Positions 48,165 to 61,449 of a stretch of 64,000 bases of DNA are shown piece by piece. The stretch's first letter is position 1; every line of letters starts with the position of its first letter. A model generated the notes under the pieces. The model had not been told where the DNA came from, ran no database searches, and worked only from the letters and a program-made list of their open reading frames with translations. Origin of the DNA: Chinchilla lanigera (Eukaryota; Chordata; Mammalia; Rodentia; Chinchillidae); NCBI RefSeq assembly GCF_000276665.1, contig NW_004955426.1, forward strand, positions 610,919 through 674,918. The letters run 5' to 3'. Made by a program: the position numbers and the translations under genes.

Positions 48165-50194
48165 GGTGACTGCGGACATGTGTGGTTTAGCAGTTTGTAT
48201 TTCATGATGTTCAGGCTCCATTCTGACCATGTAAGTGTCTCCATCTCTGGAAGTGTCAGGAAAGTGGATGTGATTACAAAACTGCTTACGAAGGAAGTCT
48301 TGCAAGGACACACCAAGAAAGCTTTCAAATCCTTCATTCGGCCTGAGTCTGAGGACGCTAACGCACCATAGAACGAGACCCTGCAGGTAACTTGTCTGCA
48401 GATGGGCTGATGGGATGAGCAGGTACCTGAGTACGATGAGAGACGAGTGTGACACGAGACACCGAGGACACAAGCCGAGAGTCAGGCGCCTCCGCGCACG
48501 GCCACTGGGTGCACGCATGTTGGGACACACTTGGAACAAGTGTGGGGAGAGAGGGGCTTAAGGCCCTGGGCAGGTAGAAACTCAGTTAAAGCTCTTGATC
48601 AGACCAGTGTCCTGAGCCACAGCGGAGGAGCCCAGAAACGGCAGGAAGAGGAGGTGCCCCTCGCCCTCCTCCCTCCAAATTCACACAGTAAAAGCTGCAC
48701 TCGCCCAACTGCAGAATTCCATACTGCCGCGTTCAGCAATGTCGGTTCTGACAGAAGCCAGCGTAACACTGGATGCGAGAGGTCTGGGTTAGGTGCGTTA
48801 AATCCACGCGCACCAGACAACACAGCTCCACTGAACCGGTGAGCCGCCACGAGGAGCCATCGCCTGGCTCTCTGTATCGTTTACTCTATGAAGTTTTGGT
48901 CATTCAATGCAAAAAATGTCTTGCTTTCTAAATAAGAGGAGAAGTGAAGATATATTTTCTTTGGGAAAGCTGTTGGGAAGCGAACGTTCCATTTTCTCTC
49001 GCGAGCCACACGCACGTTATCTGGCCAGCAAGCAGTCAGTCTATTGTTCATTTACTTCCCATCGTCATTCAGAAAGGCTTGAAAGTGTTTAGGTAAGCGT
49101 GTATAACGCCGGCACATTACCTTCTCAATCATTATTGGCCACCTTGATCACTATTTTTTCTTGTTAAAATTTTAACTGACAGCCAACCAAGGGTTTTTGG
49201 GTGAATTCTATTAAATTGGGTTCTTAGCCATGGGGCCCCTTTCCAGCATTCCCATGGCTTGCAGGGATTCGATAAGAAAGTTCAGGAAGAAAAACAGAGA
49301 GTGCGTAGCCACAGTAACTCGGGAAGGGCCGTTAATCCTCAGTACTGAGGATAAGGAACTATTTTCACGTCTGTGGCTCAGCAGCCCTCTAGCTGGGCGA
49401 CCCCAAAGTGGTGCCCTTCAGCTCGTGACCAACTAAGCTGTCAAAACTGCGATATGATATCTGTGCCCCAATTGGTTTTTATTTTTAACGCACGAAGCTT
49501 AAAACTGGAGGCTGTTAAATTGTTCCAAGCAGATAGAGATGGAAATCTAAAGAGAAGAGGAGTTCAAAGTCATTGAACTTTGAATAGCCACCAGAAATCA
49601 TCTAATTTTCTTTATCACGCTTTTTCCCTGTCCTTCCAGCAGTTTCGGCTCTGGGCGGAAGTTTCTGATGTGTTTTCTTATGAAGTTTATTATTCCCTAA
49701 AGCTGCAGTCCTCTTGGTTGGCATTCTCAAGGGTTCAGGGTGCAAGAGGACAAAGTCCTGCTTATGTTCACAGCCCTTCAACTGCTGGGTCTTCACGGTA
49801 TGGCTGGGTCATGGCCACTCTATTTAGTTCCTACAGTGCTTGAGAATTTTAAGGTCTCTTAAATGACACTTTCTATTCGATATTTTTAAACACCCAGTGA
49901 GAATCTCCAGGCAGAATGTCTTTATAGGAGAGACTTCCTCTAGCAGAATTTGGGTGAAGGGTGTATGTGGCATTCAGACCAGCTAGGATAACACACATTT
50001 GTCTCACAGCTCCTGGCTCTGGAAGCCGTGCATGGTATTCAAGTTACATCAGCACTGGGGTTGTTGGGTGCTAGTGCAAAGGATGAGCTACAGCTGTTTG
50101 TTAAGGATCAAAACTACACTTGGGAATCTGTGTTTTCCACTGGGCGCATTACCCAAGATCTCAGCAGGGAGAGAGGTGGGATTACTCTGCCATA

Positions 50195-50560
50195 CAAAAA
50201 GCTAAACATGAGTCATTTGTAGGGAAATAGATGCACCCTGAGACTGTCATGTTAAGCGAAATGAATCAGACACACAGCTTAAATATCACAGCTTAAATAT
50301 TCACTTATATAGAAGACCAGGGTATAAATAAAGAGCGAAATGGAAGGTAGATAACAGGAAGGAGGGGGATAGATCTTCCTCAAATGGGAAGGGGGTCTGA
50401 GGTGGAGGGAGAGGGAGGAAGCAGAAGGAAAGGGGGTGAGAAAAGAATAAAAATATGCTGTGTACGTGAACCAGCTCCACACAGGGGCTGTGAGCGTTAT
50501 ACGCTGCAGGCATGGACTAACAAAAATTTTAAAAAATAAAACAAAATAAAAAACATTTTA
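50195..50560 (+). mobile_element. L1 3' end
   Basis: Starts in the ORF2 C-terminal part ('gtcatttgtagggaaataga', 'gaccatgatgttaagtg'-like), then a purine-rich 3' UTR and 'gccatggactaacaaa'-like end, then an A-rich tail (50525-50555). Confidence 0.8.
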
Positions 50561-52225
50561 AAAGTTACATGGAGTCTGCTCTTCTTCTGTGGATTATATT
50601 AGCATTGCAATTGTAGGTGACTCTGTTTCACCTTTCGCCCCATAAATCAAGGGCAACAGAATTCATGAGCTTAGAGAGTTTTAAAGATAGTGATGCCCGG
50701 TGTGCCCCCTTGAAGCCCCATTTAAACTGTTCTATAGTTGTTCTCCATGGGACCTGCCACCATGCTTTGCAGAGTTCCCCTCCACCTCACAGCTCATGCT
50801 CCTGAAACCCCAGGACTGTGAACAGAGCCTTGGAAATAGTTTGCCTAGTTGTGGGGAGAGGCTCCTGATTGGAAAATGTACAACGTTTTTAAGGTGCTGA
50901 ATCCAAGGAAGTCCTGCATTCCTGCTCCTTCTGGGAATGTCAGAGAAGACATTCTCAGGGTTGACTGCTACAGGAACAAAAGCAGGACACAACGCCAGCC
51001 CCAGCACCCGCGCAGAGGTGCCACACACCTCTCCCCTCACACCAGCTCACCCGGCACCGCTGGCTGGAGACGCAGCATCCCATGCTGGGAGACTTCAAGC
51101 AGCACCTTCCCTTCTGCCAGTAGAAGCTTATGCGTCCTGCACAGACTTGTGCCAAATACGCGGGAGGCAGGAGTGCGTGTTCGTCAGACCACTACTGCTA
51201 AATGCACCCTGCCTCCGAGACTGGGGATCTTCTACTAATGCAACAGCAGCCTTCTTTCCTTCTACTGAGGATGCTTGCATGTCCTGCCTGAGACAGTTGC
51301 CACCCACCCTGGCCCCAGCTGTGCCTAAGACAGAGGTGCCTAGCACATGTGAGCTGAATCTAATGATCCAAGCGGATGGCGGTAATTACTGTAAAAGGAG
51401 GCCCTAACCCCGCTGTAGGTTTGCTGCCGGCCTCTGTAGTTCTCCCACTCGGCTGTTCTATGGCAAGTGAGGATGATCCTACCATTTTATTTTTATTACA
51501 TTTCCAGTTTGTTTATTTTATTTTCAGTTAATTTATTTTATTTTCAATTTCAACTTGGAGCAACCTCATCAGAATGCTCTTGTGCTGTTGGTCTGACTGT
51601 CTCTTACGGCATACGTGCAGGCGGGTTGAAGACAGAGCTGGTTTAAACAGAACCAAAAAGCAGGGCCTTCAGCTTGCCTGCTGCCGTACAAGCTGCGACT
51701 TCGCTCAGCTGCCGATGTTTCCATGCAAAGCACTGAAATGCCTGCTTCGTACACACCTTGAAAATGATTTTGCAGCATCTCTGCACACCTGACCCAGGCG
51801 AGTGCTGATTCCACGCAGATCTCGCGGAGCGCACAGCACCGACCCCCATCTCTATGGACCCCTTGCATCCCGCAGCGCAGAAAATCCAAGTTCATGCCAC
51901 AGTGACGCTTAGCGCTCGCCACACATCAACGCTTAGGAGAGCCAGGAGGAAAGAACCGGAAGGGAGACGTGCCCCTGAGATGTGCCCCAGCTCTCTGGAA
52001 GTCGGCACAGCTGCCCACACCTGTTGCCAGAATGCGCCCACCTGACTGAAGGGGCTGGCTCCTCAGTGGGCCACCTCACGGGAACATTATTAAGCAGAGA
52101 ACAAGGACGACGGAATCACATTCTTGAAAGTGTGCACGGCATTGGACAAGAGGGCTGGAAAACGTTCAGGGTGTTGGAATGAGAACCACCGGAGTGGGAC
52201 TGTGCATCGCTCCTGCCCGTCCCGG

Positions 52226-52239
52226 CCACCAGGGGGCGC
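52226..52239 (+). promoter_or_regulatory. CTCF-type motif, plus orientation
   Basis: CCACCAGGGGGCGC within GGCCACCAGGGGGCGCGCTG, an essentially perfect match to the core CTCF consensus. It lies in unique intronic sequence, not in a recognised SINE. Occupancy is inference. Confidence 0.65.
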
Positions 52240-53089
52240 GCTGCCACTGCGCGATGGGCAGCAGAGGCTCAGACAAAGGAGGGAGGACACCCGCACTGCG
52301 AGGAGGAGGAAAGGGATCAGGGAGCGAGTCCGACTCCATCCACAGGGCAAGGAGTGACCAGGTGGGAAGAGAGGGCAAACCGCTCAAGGTTGGCCAAGCT
52401 GAAAGTGATTAGGGAGACAGAAAAGGAATATACAGCAAATCCCCGCCAGCGAGGTGAGATTTAAGGGGAATGGGCTTTGGAATTAGTATTTTGTAGCCTC
52501 TGCCCTCTGCTTCTGAGAGACCAGGGCAGCGGTGTGTGAGGTGGGCAGCGAACAGCCACAGCAGCGGCACGGAAACCTCGATGTTCTGTTACAGCTCTGC
52601 TTCCAGAGTAAGTTTCGGTAGGTTTGTCTTCTCCAATCAGAATGCAGATTCAGCCAATGTTTTCTTACGGTGAGGGACACCTCTGACTTAGACACAGGCT
52701 TCAGTAAATAATTAACCTTGAGAAGGAGCAATAATTTTGATTTCTACCCGGGATATTAGCTGGATTCTAACGTAACTAATAGGGTGCTGATGGCTGCAGT
52801 GTGGTCACTGGTGTTTTTCTTTTCTTTTCTTTAAACCAGCTGTGGAATTTTCTTAATCTAGGAAGATTTACTTGGTCACAAAACAAGGATTCCTCAGTGG
52901 CCATACAGAAACTATTTGGTGCGGAAGTAAATACGAGTTTTCTTTTTGCCTTAGCTGTCCTTGAAGGCTCCACAGCCCATAAAGCTTGTCAATTTTAATT
53001 TTCTTTGAGTGACCTGAGATATAAAGAAAAGTGTGGTGAAAATCCTCTGGGCTTTTAGCAACCCAAGCTCATCTACTCGTCAACCTCAG

Positions 53090-53560
53090 ACACGTAAGAG
53101 CTCACCCACTTGCATTAAAAGACAAGATTGCTTCATCGGGGACCTATTTTTCAAATCAAACACAAACTGTTGTTCCCTTCCCGAAAAGAGAACTAGCTGA
53201 GATGATATGCTCACCTATGAAAGATTCGATTACTCAAAAAATGTGCCAGTTGTGAACTTATTAGTGTAATCACATTAAGCAGAGAAAGAAAATATTACAA
53301 ATTAGTGGCAGCTACACCTCCTCCTTAATTCAATGAAGTTATACAGCAACGGGAGTGGAATATTCCCGTGCACTGTCGGGGTGATTGAAGACCAGCCACA
53401 TCCTCCACATCAGTGAAATGTTCAGCTCCTCTTTGGTGTAATAAAAGAAATTTCCGTCTACTTTTAAGGTAAACTGTGTGCTAAAGATTCATTTAGGCTA
53501 ATTTCATCAACAATTCCAAAAGCCATTAGAGTTAAATATTTAAACTAAATTTTAAGGGCC
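53090..53560. promoter_or_regulatory. Possible conserved non-coding element
   Basis: About 470 bases without repeat signatures and with many AT-rich transcription-factor-like words (TAATTCAAT, GATTACTC, CATTAGAG, TTAATTCAA). Enhancer-like composition only. Confidence 0.25.
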
Positions 53561-54219
53561 AAAAGGGAGTATTTGCAGTTTAATGCAGAAATAAATACCA
53601 CCTGACATAACAGTTGCTTTCATTAGTTTTTTTTTCAGCTCTGTTGTGTCTAATGAAATGTAATTAAATTGATTTGGATACTTAAAGATACAGTATACAT
53701 AAAGATAAGGCTCTTCAGTGGTACCATCTTGTAAAAGCACATGCTGTATAAATCCATTTTATGAATTCCATTTAACCCAATTGGCCGAATTCAGAAGAAT
53801 CAATATCACCAAGAAGATTTGGCAAGTTGGAAGGAAATGTCTATAATTTAGTCGAGGAGAGTAATAGCGTTGTTAACTGTCAGGTGTTAATTTGTACTAA
53901 CAGAATGAGAAAACAACTGCTTGGGAGACTGAAATAAAACCGAATCTGTCCTCTGATTTCCCCAGCGTCACTTCTGAGATCAAAGATCCGACTGGGATGG
54001 CCTGCAGCTGTGTCCTTCTGTGCCAATTCACACTGCAAAGTTAACTTTGGAAACTGGAAAACAAAGCCCAGCCTTCAGCTTTCCTAATGCAAAAGGTCTT
54101 ACGTCATTTTGAGATTGGAAATGTTCGTCGTCTTTCCACGTGTTCCTAAGCCACTCACAAACTCGAACCTTATCCCCGGGGAAGACAAGCGGTGGGGAGA
54201 TGGAGCCAGGCTGGGAGGG

Positions 54220-54233
54220 CGCCCCCTGGCGGG
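54220..54233 (-). promoter_or_regulatory. CTCF-type motif, minus orientation
   Basis: Minus strand reads CCGCCAGGGGGCGC (plus GCGCCCCCTGGCGG), one base from the preferred CCACCAGGGGGCGC. With the plus-oriented motif at 52226 it forms a convergent pair 2.0 kb apart. Confidence 0.6.
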
Positions 54234-54429
54234 CCCAGACTCAGCAGTAGCTCCTGGGTGCTGTCACTCAGACAGCACTCAGCAGGGGAATGCGGGAGGC
54301 ACACAGGCTCTCAGACAGAGACAGAGAGGGATGGGCATTTAAGCACGGCCACACCAGTAGCCACTTACAATAAGAGCCGTGATGGACAAGTCTGTGTTAT
54401 TATGAGGGATTGTTACTGGGCTTGGGGAG

Positions 54430-54800
54430 CTGGATAGAGTCCGGGAGATTTCCTAAAGGAAGAAACAGTGAACAGACAGACACGGCCTGGCTTGGAGGGA
54501 GAGAGGGGAGGCTGAAGAATTAGTCAAAATGCAGGTGATGCAAAGGTCCTGGGGCAGGTATGGCTTTGTGTCTGCTGAGGAAGACAAGGCAGAGAAAGGG
54601 TGGTGGGACTGTGGAAAAGGATGTCGGGGAGGTAAGAGGAGATGGGCCTGGAGGGATGGGAGGATTTGGTGCTGGAGAAGCTGAATGCGACTGAAGAGCT
54701 TTAATCAGGGGATGGTCAAGGTCAGATGTGAATTTTAAAAATTGCATTCTGAGTGGGTAGTGGGAAACAGATTGGAGAGGGTAAAGATGAGTCCGCAAAA
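54430..54800 (+). repeat. Possible ancient interspersed repeat, purine-rich, family not known to me
   Basis: 'gtgatgcaaaggtcctggggcaggtatgg', 'gagctttaatcaggggatgg' and 'gcattctgagtgg' echo a widely dispersed mammalian repeat containing 'gcaaaggccctgaggcagg' and 'attttattctgagtg'. I cannot name it reliably. Confidence 0.35.
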
Positions 54801-57116
54801 CCGACCAGGCAAGGGCAGCCCCCCGCCCACGGGCAGGGGAGATGGAGGTGGATTGGAGGGATATTTAGGAAACAGAGTCAGAAGGCCGTGATGCGAAGCA
54901 TAGCCTGAGACAGTGACTGGGTACCTCCCAGGTTCCTGACTAGAACAGGAAGGTGGTTTGCTGGCACGGGCAGCCCCAGAGGGAGACGGGGCTTGGGGAT
55001 GACGCTGAGGACGAAGGTCAGGTGTGGCCGCGAGGGCTTGCAAGCTGTCTAGGTGGAAAAGGACGGAGCGGGTGTGCCGCGGAGCTGTGACACACGCAGA
55101 GTGCTGGCGTGAGGACCAGCGGGGAAGGAAAAGTGGAGACCAGTGGCGCTCGGCTGTGTTTGAGGCAACGTGAGCAGATGCGTTCATCTGTTTTGGAGGA
55201 GATGGATGCAGAGAGGAATGTCTCAGGGAGCCCTGAGAACGCATAAGAGCTGCTTGCAAGGGAAGAAAAAGATGAAGCCTAGCCCCAGGGCCCGGGAGGA
55301 GACTGTCTTCCTGGACAAGGACATGGCAGCGGCTGGTCTCCCCCGTCTGCTTCTTTGTCTTCTCGGACAGGCACCTGGACAACGTGGCCCAACCTCTCTT
55401 GCACACAATGACCTCTGCTGCCCATGTGGCAGACGAGGAGCCCATGGAGGCAAGGATTCAGACACGCACATTGCCAGGGGTGGCTGGGGACCTTACAGCA
55501 CGCTGGAGCCACAGGTGACGGAGAGTTCCTGAGTGTTCAGGTGGAGAAGAACCGGCCACCCACCTGCACCCCTGTCCAGGATGGCTGCCTGAGCGGGAAG
55601 ACTAACTTCTGTGGAGCCGGACGGTTAGAGGCTGAGCTTCACGTGGTGCAGCCAGGAGTGTTCCTGCTGATCGGCTCGAATGGCAGCAGGGAAGAGGGGC
55701 ACTGCCGTCAGGAGCAGCCCCAGTGCAGAGGGGAGGCAGCGAGTGAAGGGGTGGGAGGCAGAAAAATGCAGTCGGGGTCGGGACTCTCCTGGAAGCTGAC
55801 TGTGAGGGCGGATGCGAGAGTGGGAGTATGGAAGGGTAGTCAAACAGGGTGTTCCTTCCATAAGGTCAGAAGCACAAAGAAAACTGCTTCTGTAGAGAAA
55901 GAACGACAGGGAGAGGCTGAAGAAGAAGCAGCAGGAGACAAACAGGCTCAACAAGGTCCTTGCTCAGAGAAAAGGACTTCAGAAACCTGGCTTACTGTAC
56001 ATAGCGGGGAGAACTACCACATATTTAAATAAAAATAACATACATCCACCAGGAACTGTTGAAAAACATTGTGTCATTGGGCAAAGGTAACCCATTACGG
56101 ATACATGCACTTCTGTACTTCCAGAACCCGGAAGAGAGACAAGGACAGCGCAGGTACTTAATAAACAGGTGCTGAATGAATGCGGAAAGGGCCACTTGCT
56201 AGCAGGACTGGGGGTGGTTCCAGGAGGAGACAGGTGGCATCAGACAAGGAGATGATGCAGGAACAGCACACACCGGCCTGGAAGAGTGCTCAACTGATGC
56301 ACATTTTGCTTTTGATGCTGTGATTTCACCGGTGGTGAATCTGTTATCTGGTTGAGTGGAATCTTTCAGTGAGTGTCGCATAAAGGGCTTTCTCAGAGGA
56401 CGGCCTGGGGCCTGTGAGCACAACAAGCTCTGCTGTGGGGACCTCTGGCAACCCATCGAGGCCACTGTGCTGAAACTTCCAGGCTGCTTCCACATTCTGT
56501 GACTTCACGCCTCCCTTTGGCCATTGCTGATTTTTTTTACATTATTTAAGCTAGAAAAAATAGTCTGAAAATCTCGAGGTCTTCCTCACCCATTGCACTA
56601 GCCTCCTTGCACAGCACCGAGGAGTCACAGGTATGGGCCGGTTGTCAAAGGGGAAGCCAACTGGAAATTCTAGCAGAAGCATTTCCAATGAGACAGAAGC
56701 ACTGTCGGATCTCTCGAGAACATGCAGCGTTTATGAAAGCTGGGCTCACACTGTCGAAAGGACTGTTGATGGTGGTGTGCACAGGACATGCCTTTGGTAG
56801 GTAAGAACATCTCAGCAGCCTTTTTTTTGTTTTACACTTTCCTGTTTTATAATAGAAACTTTGTTCTTTGGTTAGGGCCCCAGACAGGGCGATTTAGCCA
56901 TGTGCCCAAGAGCTGGAAGGAACATCTCTCAGTGAGAGCACTCCTGCTCTTTTCTCTTCCTGTCCTCTGGCACATGGGGGCTGGTGGGAGCGCTGCAGAT
57001 GAGAGTGGTTTTCCAGGGATGGGGAGCAGGGAGTGAGGAGGACCCATACCCTGACTCCGGGAGGTGCTACATCAGACTTTGACTATGATGCTCAGATTTT
57101 CATGCTCAGAAGTATG

Positions 57117-57725
57117 GGGGATGAATAATGGCTTCCAATGATGTTCTTGTCCTAATCCCCAGAAACTATGACTATGACACCTTCGATGGCCAAAGGGACT
57201 TTGCAGAGATGACTAAGTCACAGACCTTGCAGGAGGAGATAATTCTGGATGAACTAGTGGGCCCACTGTCATCACAAGGGTTGCTTCTTATAAAAAAGAC
57301 TAAGCTTAGGGACGCTCTCTCAGAATCAAATAAAAAGGGGCTGAGGGTACCATTCAGTGGTTGTACACTTACCTAGCATGCATGGGTGAGTCAGTACTAG
57401 GGGAGGAAATGAGGGGGAACTTAAGAAGTCACAGCAAGGGATGGCAGCATGGTAACAGAAGCAAAGAGAGAGTCGGAGGTGTCATGTTGCTGAAGAAGAC
57501 ACCACCAGTCAAGGCATGCAGACAACCCCTAGGGGGCGGGAAAAGAAGGAGACCGGTTTTCAAGAGAGCACCTGGAGATCGTGCATCTTTGTTGCTCCTT
57601 TGATTTCAGCCCAATAAAACCCATTTTAGATTTTTGACTTCCAGAACTGTGTGGTCACACACATGTGGTTGTTTAAGCTACTGAGTTGGTAGTAATTTGT
57701 TAGTACTGCAACAAGCAGCCAATGC
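57117..57725 (+). mobile_element. MLT1-like LTR with inserted SINE fragment
   Basis: 'tgttcttgtcctaatcccca', 'ctttgcagagatgactaagt', 'gattcttctggatga'-like, 'gatttttgacttccagaactg' and 'ggtagtaatttgttagtactgc' give the full MLT1 order. Interrupted at about 57340-57410 by an ID-like piece. Confidence 0.7.
57340..57410 (+). mobile_element. Ancient ID-like SINE fragment
   Basis: 'ggggctgagggtaccattca' followed by 'gtggttgtacacttacctag' and 'catgcatgggtgagtcagta' keeps the order of the ID body with many changes. Much older than the other ID copies. Confidence 0.5.
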
Positions 57726-58436
57726 AGAGGGTAGTAACATTTCTCACTTTGAGTTATGTTTGCTCTAGGTTTACTAAACATCGTGTCTCAGCATTGTGGA
57801 AAAGCTGTAGATAAGATGCTATGAGAGGATGTTAATGTGATTTTTCTGTACTGTCTGTTTTGGCTGGGGCCAAAAGGCAGGGTATTGGATGTTCCATGGC
57901 CCCGCACCCTGAAAGGAAAGTACCAGCACATCCACTGAGCGTGCAAAAGCAGTGGACCAAGTAGGGCTCTGCAGGGTTAGCATGTGAGCCTCCTCCTGGT
58001 GATAGAAGAGTTGCTTTATGATTCTCTAGAAGGTGGAGGAGCGTCTCCCTGGACGTAGTGGCTGAGCAGCCCTTGCTCCCCTTTCCTGAAGCCCAGGAAA
58101 TGAACTTGACCATGAGATCACTGGACTTGGCGGGTTTTGGTATCTACTGTCTTGAGTGATGTTAGCAGGATGATACGTAATTCAGACCAGAGATGAGCTG
58201 AACATGGAGCTCAAGAAGCGTAGGTTTCGGGTCCACCTGCTGCACTGATACGTAATTTTATAACCATAATGTTTACGCTTCTTTATAAACAGCATTTCCT
58301 GCATAAAGTGCAGGGACATGGAATGAGCATCTACCTGGGCTACGTGCAGTGGAGTGGCAGAAGCTTGAGGCTGATGGTGGGCTGTGAGCAGCTGGCTGGA
58401 GAAGGCCAGGTCAGGCATTAACACACACACATGTGT

Positions 58437-58438
<2 letters not shown>

Positions 58439-58480
<42 letters not shown>
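58439..58480. repeat. (AC)21 microsatellite
   Basis: Uninterrupted AC units, preceded by ACACACACATGTGTGC, a short Z-DNA-prone alternating stretch. Confidence 0.96.
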
Positions 58481-58482
<2 letters not shown>

Positions 58483-60147
58483 GAGCTCCTGTGGAGGAGG
58501 TGGTACTCCTAAGCAGCCACACTGCTGCCCCTATGACAGAAAAAGCTGGCATGTTGGACATCGCCCACAGGCAGAGTGGACCAGAACCAGGCTACAACTT
58601 CATTGGGCAGGTCAGCTGTCCTTGTCATGGGTCTCCTTCCTCTTGGCTTTAACCTGACTGGGGGCATTGGTATGCATGAATGCACAGCTATAGGGGGGTG
58701 AATATGCTCTTTCTCAAGCAAATTAAGTTCCTTATAGAAGTAACATCACTCTACTGGGATCCCACCGAAAAGGAAAAAGGAAGCGGGTAAATTTGAGTTA
58801 ATCATCCCAAGTAAGCAGCAAAAGTACATGCAAACTTACTGAGTGCTCTACCTCCCCATCCATCCCTTTTGAAAATGTTTTTGTCTCTAGAGTAAACCTA
58901 GAACTGCTATAAGCGAGGCCTTGTGATGGAACAGAATAACAGAGGAAGTGTTTAATGGGACCCCTTTCACAGATTTCCTCTGACTCGGGGCTCTGTCCCA
59001 GCAATAGCTATAACTTAGTCACTTGCTGTTTAGCAACTGCCATGCACATCGATTTCCACTTCTGCACAATTGATTTTTGCTTCTCTTCCCATTTGTACTT
59101 TTGTTTTTGGACAGATATCATAGGATGAGTATCTGAGAATTGCCTGTGAGGTCAGGGGACCTTGTGAAGAAAGACAAGGAAGACCTTTTTTGTCAATACA
59201 AGCATCAACAAGTAAATGCCTAGATTTATGGAGGAGAAAGTACCAGAGCTGAGTTTAACCTCCGCCTTTTTATTTTCTACTCCAACTTGACATCAAGGGA
59301 TTTAGAGAAGAGAACACTTGAGGAGGCACACTTAGGAACGTTGCCATGGGGTTGCTGTAGAACCTGGCTTAAAGTCCTTAAGTTTTCCTAATCATCACAT
59401 TAAAAAGATTAATACATTCTTGGCAAGCAAGTTCCTGGATAAAACGGCAGCTCTACATTTAGAAGTTCAATTTATTGCTAGAGAGGATTTGCTCCTTTTC
59501 CATCACTATTTCAGATGCACAGAGAGTAAAATCTATTCATTTTCAAAATGGTAACAGGCTAAGGGAAGTACAAAGTATTTCTTGCTCTGCTTACTGCAAA
59601 GCTTGGTGATTAAAAATGTTGAATTTTGATTTTCATTATGTTTGTCCCTGACCACATTTCAAAATAGATTTCCAGTGCTCATTGGGACTGAGTATGTCCA
59701 GCAGAAGAGGCTGTGATGGCATGTTAAACACGGGCCCGTAACTGTAGTTTGTGGGACCAGGAGGCCGTATCATCTGTACCCTGGCTGGTCTCCTGCAACA
59801 GTGAAAGATGACATCGCTCTACTCACGCTCTCATCTCCATGGTGTGGACACTGGAGAGATCCACAGGTATCTCCTTACCTATCCATAATTACTTATTGAT
59901 TTCTTTTTTTTCCAGGCTGGCGCTGGTGAGAGCTAATGCAATGAATACAGGGCAGAAAGAAAAGAGAGCCCCGTGTGAGACAGGCTGTGAAGGGCACGAC
60001 TCTGCTCCTACAGAAGGTCATTATTCACCTGCAGAAGGGTCTGGGCAACCCGAGAGTCCGTCCTACCTGACAATAAATGGGAGGACATCTAGAGATTAGT
60101 TTTGTGCTCTGCTTCATGCATCAAAATGGCAATAGCAATATGATCTC

Positions 60148-60155
<8 letters not shown>

Positions 60156-60191
<36 letters not shown>

Positions 60192-60282
60192 TGTTTTGGT
60201 TTTTCTCCAGTACTGGGAATTGAACTCATGACCTTGGGCTTGCCAGGCAGGCGCTGTGCCGCTGAGCTAAATCCCCAGCCCC
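60156..60282 (-). mobile_element. ID SINE with (ATTT)n tail
   Basis: Reverse-complement ID body ending GAGCTAAATCCCCAGCCCC; long ATTT-unit tail. Flanks ATGATCTCATTATTTA (60140-60155) and ATGATCTCGTTATTTA (60283-60298) differ at one base. Confidence 0.92.
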
Positions 60283-61449
60283 ATGATCTCGTTATTTAGA
60301 GGAACACAACCTTACTGTTTCCAGCCTGGAGTTCTGGGAAACATCAGCTCATCACGCAAGACAGCGACATTTCACAGGGGAGGGGCACAATCCTGCACAC
60401 ACCAGGCTGTGAGTGAAGGTGGGGGAGAGGTAATGGAGTGTTTAACGGTGCTGACTGTCACCAAGGACTTGATTCGGATGCTTGGTCTGTCTTTGGTTGG
60501 ATCCTCACCTTTGTGAGCTATGAATTTGAATTCTCAGAGATATTGGAGAGATTCTGTTCTCTCTAAAGACTTTGAGTTTTCTTGGAACAAAATAATTGAG
60601 CTTCAGTAACATAACTTACATTCTGGAAAAGCCATCTACAGTTAACAACAGACACTGCCTAGTTCCCGCCATGGTGAACGTACAGGGTCCCCTTAGCATG
60701 GTTTTAGGAACACGTCCCAAGGAGAAGGAAGAGAACGGAAGAACAGAACCGTGTCCCCTCAGTTCCACTTGCCTTCCTTCAGCATCTGACACGCAGATGC
60801 AGTTTTTACTTTGGTGCCCTGAAGCTTCTTGCTACCCCTTCCCCTCGATCCCATCTGGCTCGGTCTGGGTCTCTAAAGGCAAAACAGGGCTCCTCGTACC
60901 CAAAGCTCTATGGTTGTCTGTTAAGGCAGCCACCCTGAGAAGGGTCTCATGGCAGCATCTGAGAAGGCATGGGAGGACTCAGGTCAGTGCTGTGGCTATT
61001 TCTGAAACCCTCAGGAGCTCCCAACAGGCTTTGGTGGGTGGAGCTGCCTCACCGGCTAAGTCACATTGAGACTCAGAGGCCAGATCATGGGTGTGGAAGT
61101 GGAAGCCACCACAAGAAGAAGCTCTGGGGAGGAGCTGGGGTGTTCATTAGAACCTATTAAGAATAGGTCACACAGCAGAAAGATGTCATGGGAGGTGAAA
61201 GGGAACCTAGTTAGCCAGTCTAAGGTGAACGTCTATAAGCAGGAAGGGTCTATCACTCAGTGAAACGCTGAGACCTTCAGACATGTAGCCCTATGATAGG
61301 TCGACTGTTCTAAACACACTGCTCTGGAGGGCCTGCTGAGAATAGGGGGCACTGCAGCGGGGGTGTGTGGGGGTAGATGAGAAATTTTGGGACCTTCCTC
61401 TTCTTTGGCTGTGAACGTAACCTCTCCATAAAATACAGAAACCTTTTAA

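Noticed and set aside
48131..48168. (CT)15 followed by TTACAG|GTGAC, looking like a polypyrimidine tract with a 3' splice site on plus
   Set aside because: It is on the strand opposite to CTNND2, the pyrimidines are a microsatellite, and no exon follows.
47946..48539. 197-residue minus-strand ORF
   Set aside because: It reads through the (CT)15 microsatellite (giving an Arg-Glu run) and has no domain. The length is explained by chance and the repeat.
50937..51407. 156-residue plus-strand ORF
   Set aside because: Overlaps ORFs in other frames and on the other strand, with no domain or splice support.
54735..55445. 236-residue minus-strand ORF, the longest in the window
   Set aside because: Ser/Pro/His/Arg-rich low-complexity translation of GC- and purine-skewed intron DNA. 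It overlaps other ORFs on both strands, has no recognisable domain and no clear promoter or splice context.
57525..57540. Third CTCF-like word CCCCTAGGGGGCGG
   Set aside because: It lies inside the MLT1-like LTR and departs from the consensus at the left core bases, so it is weaker than the two reported.
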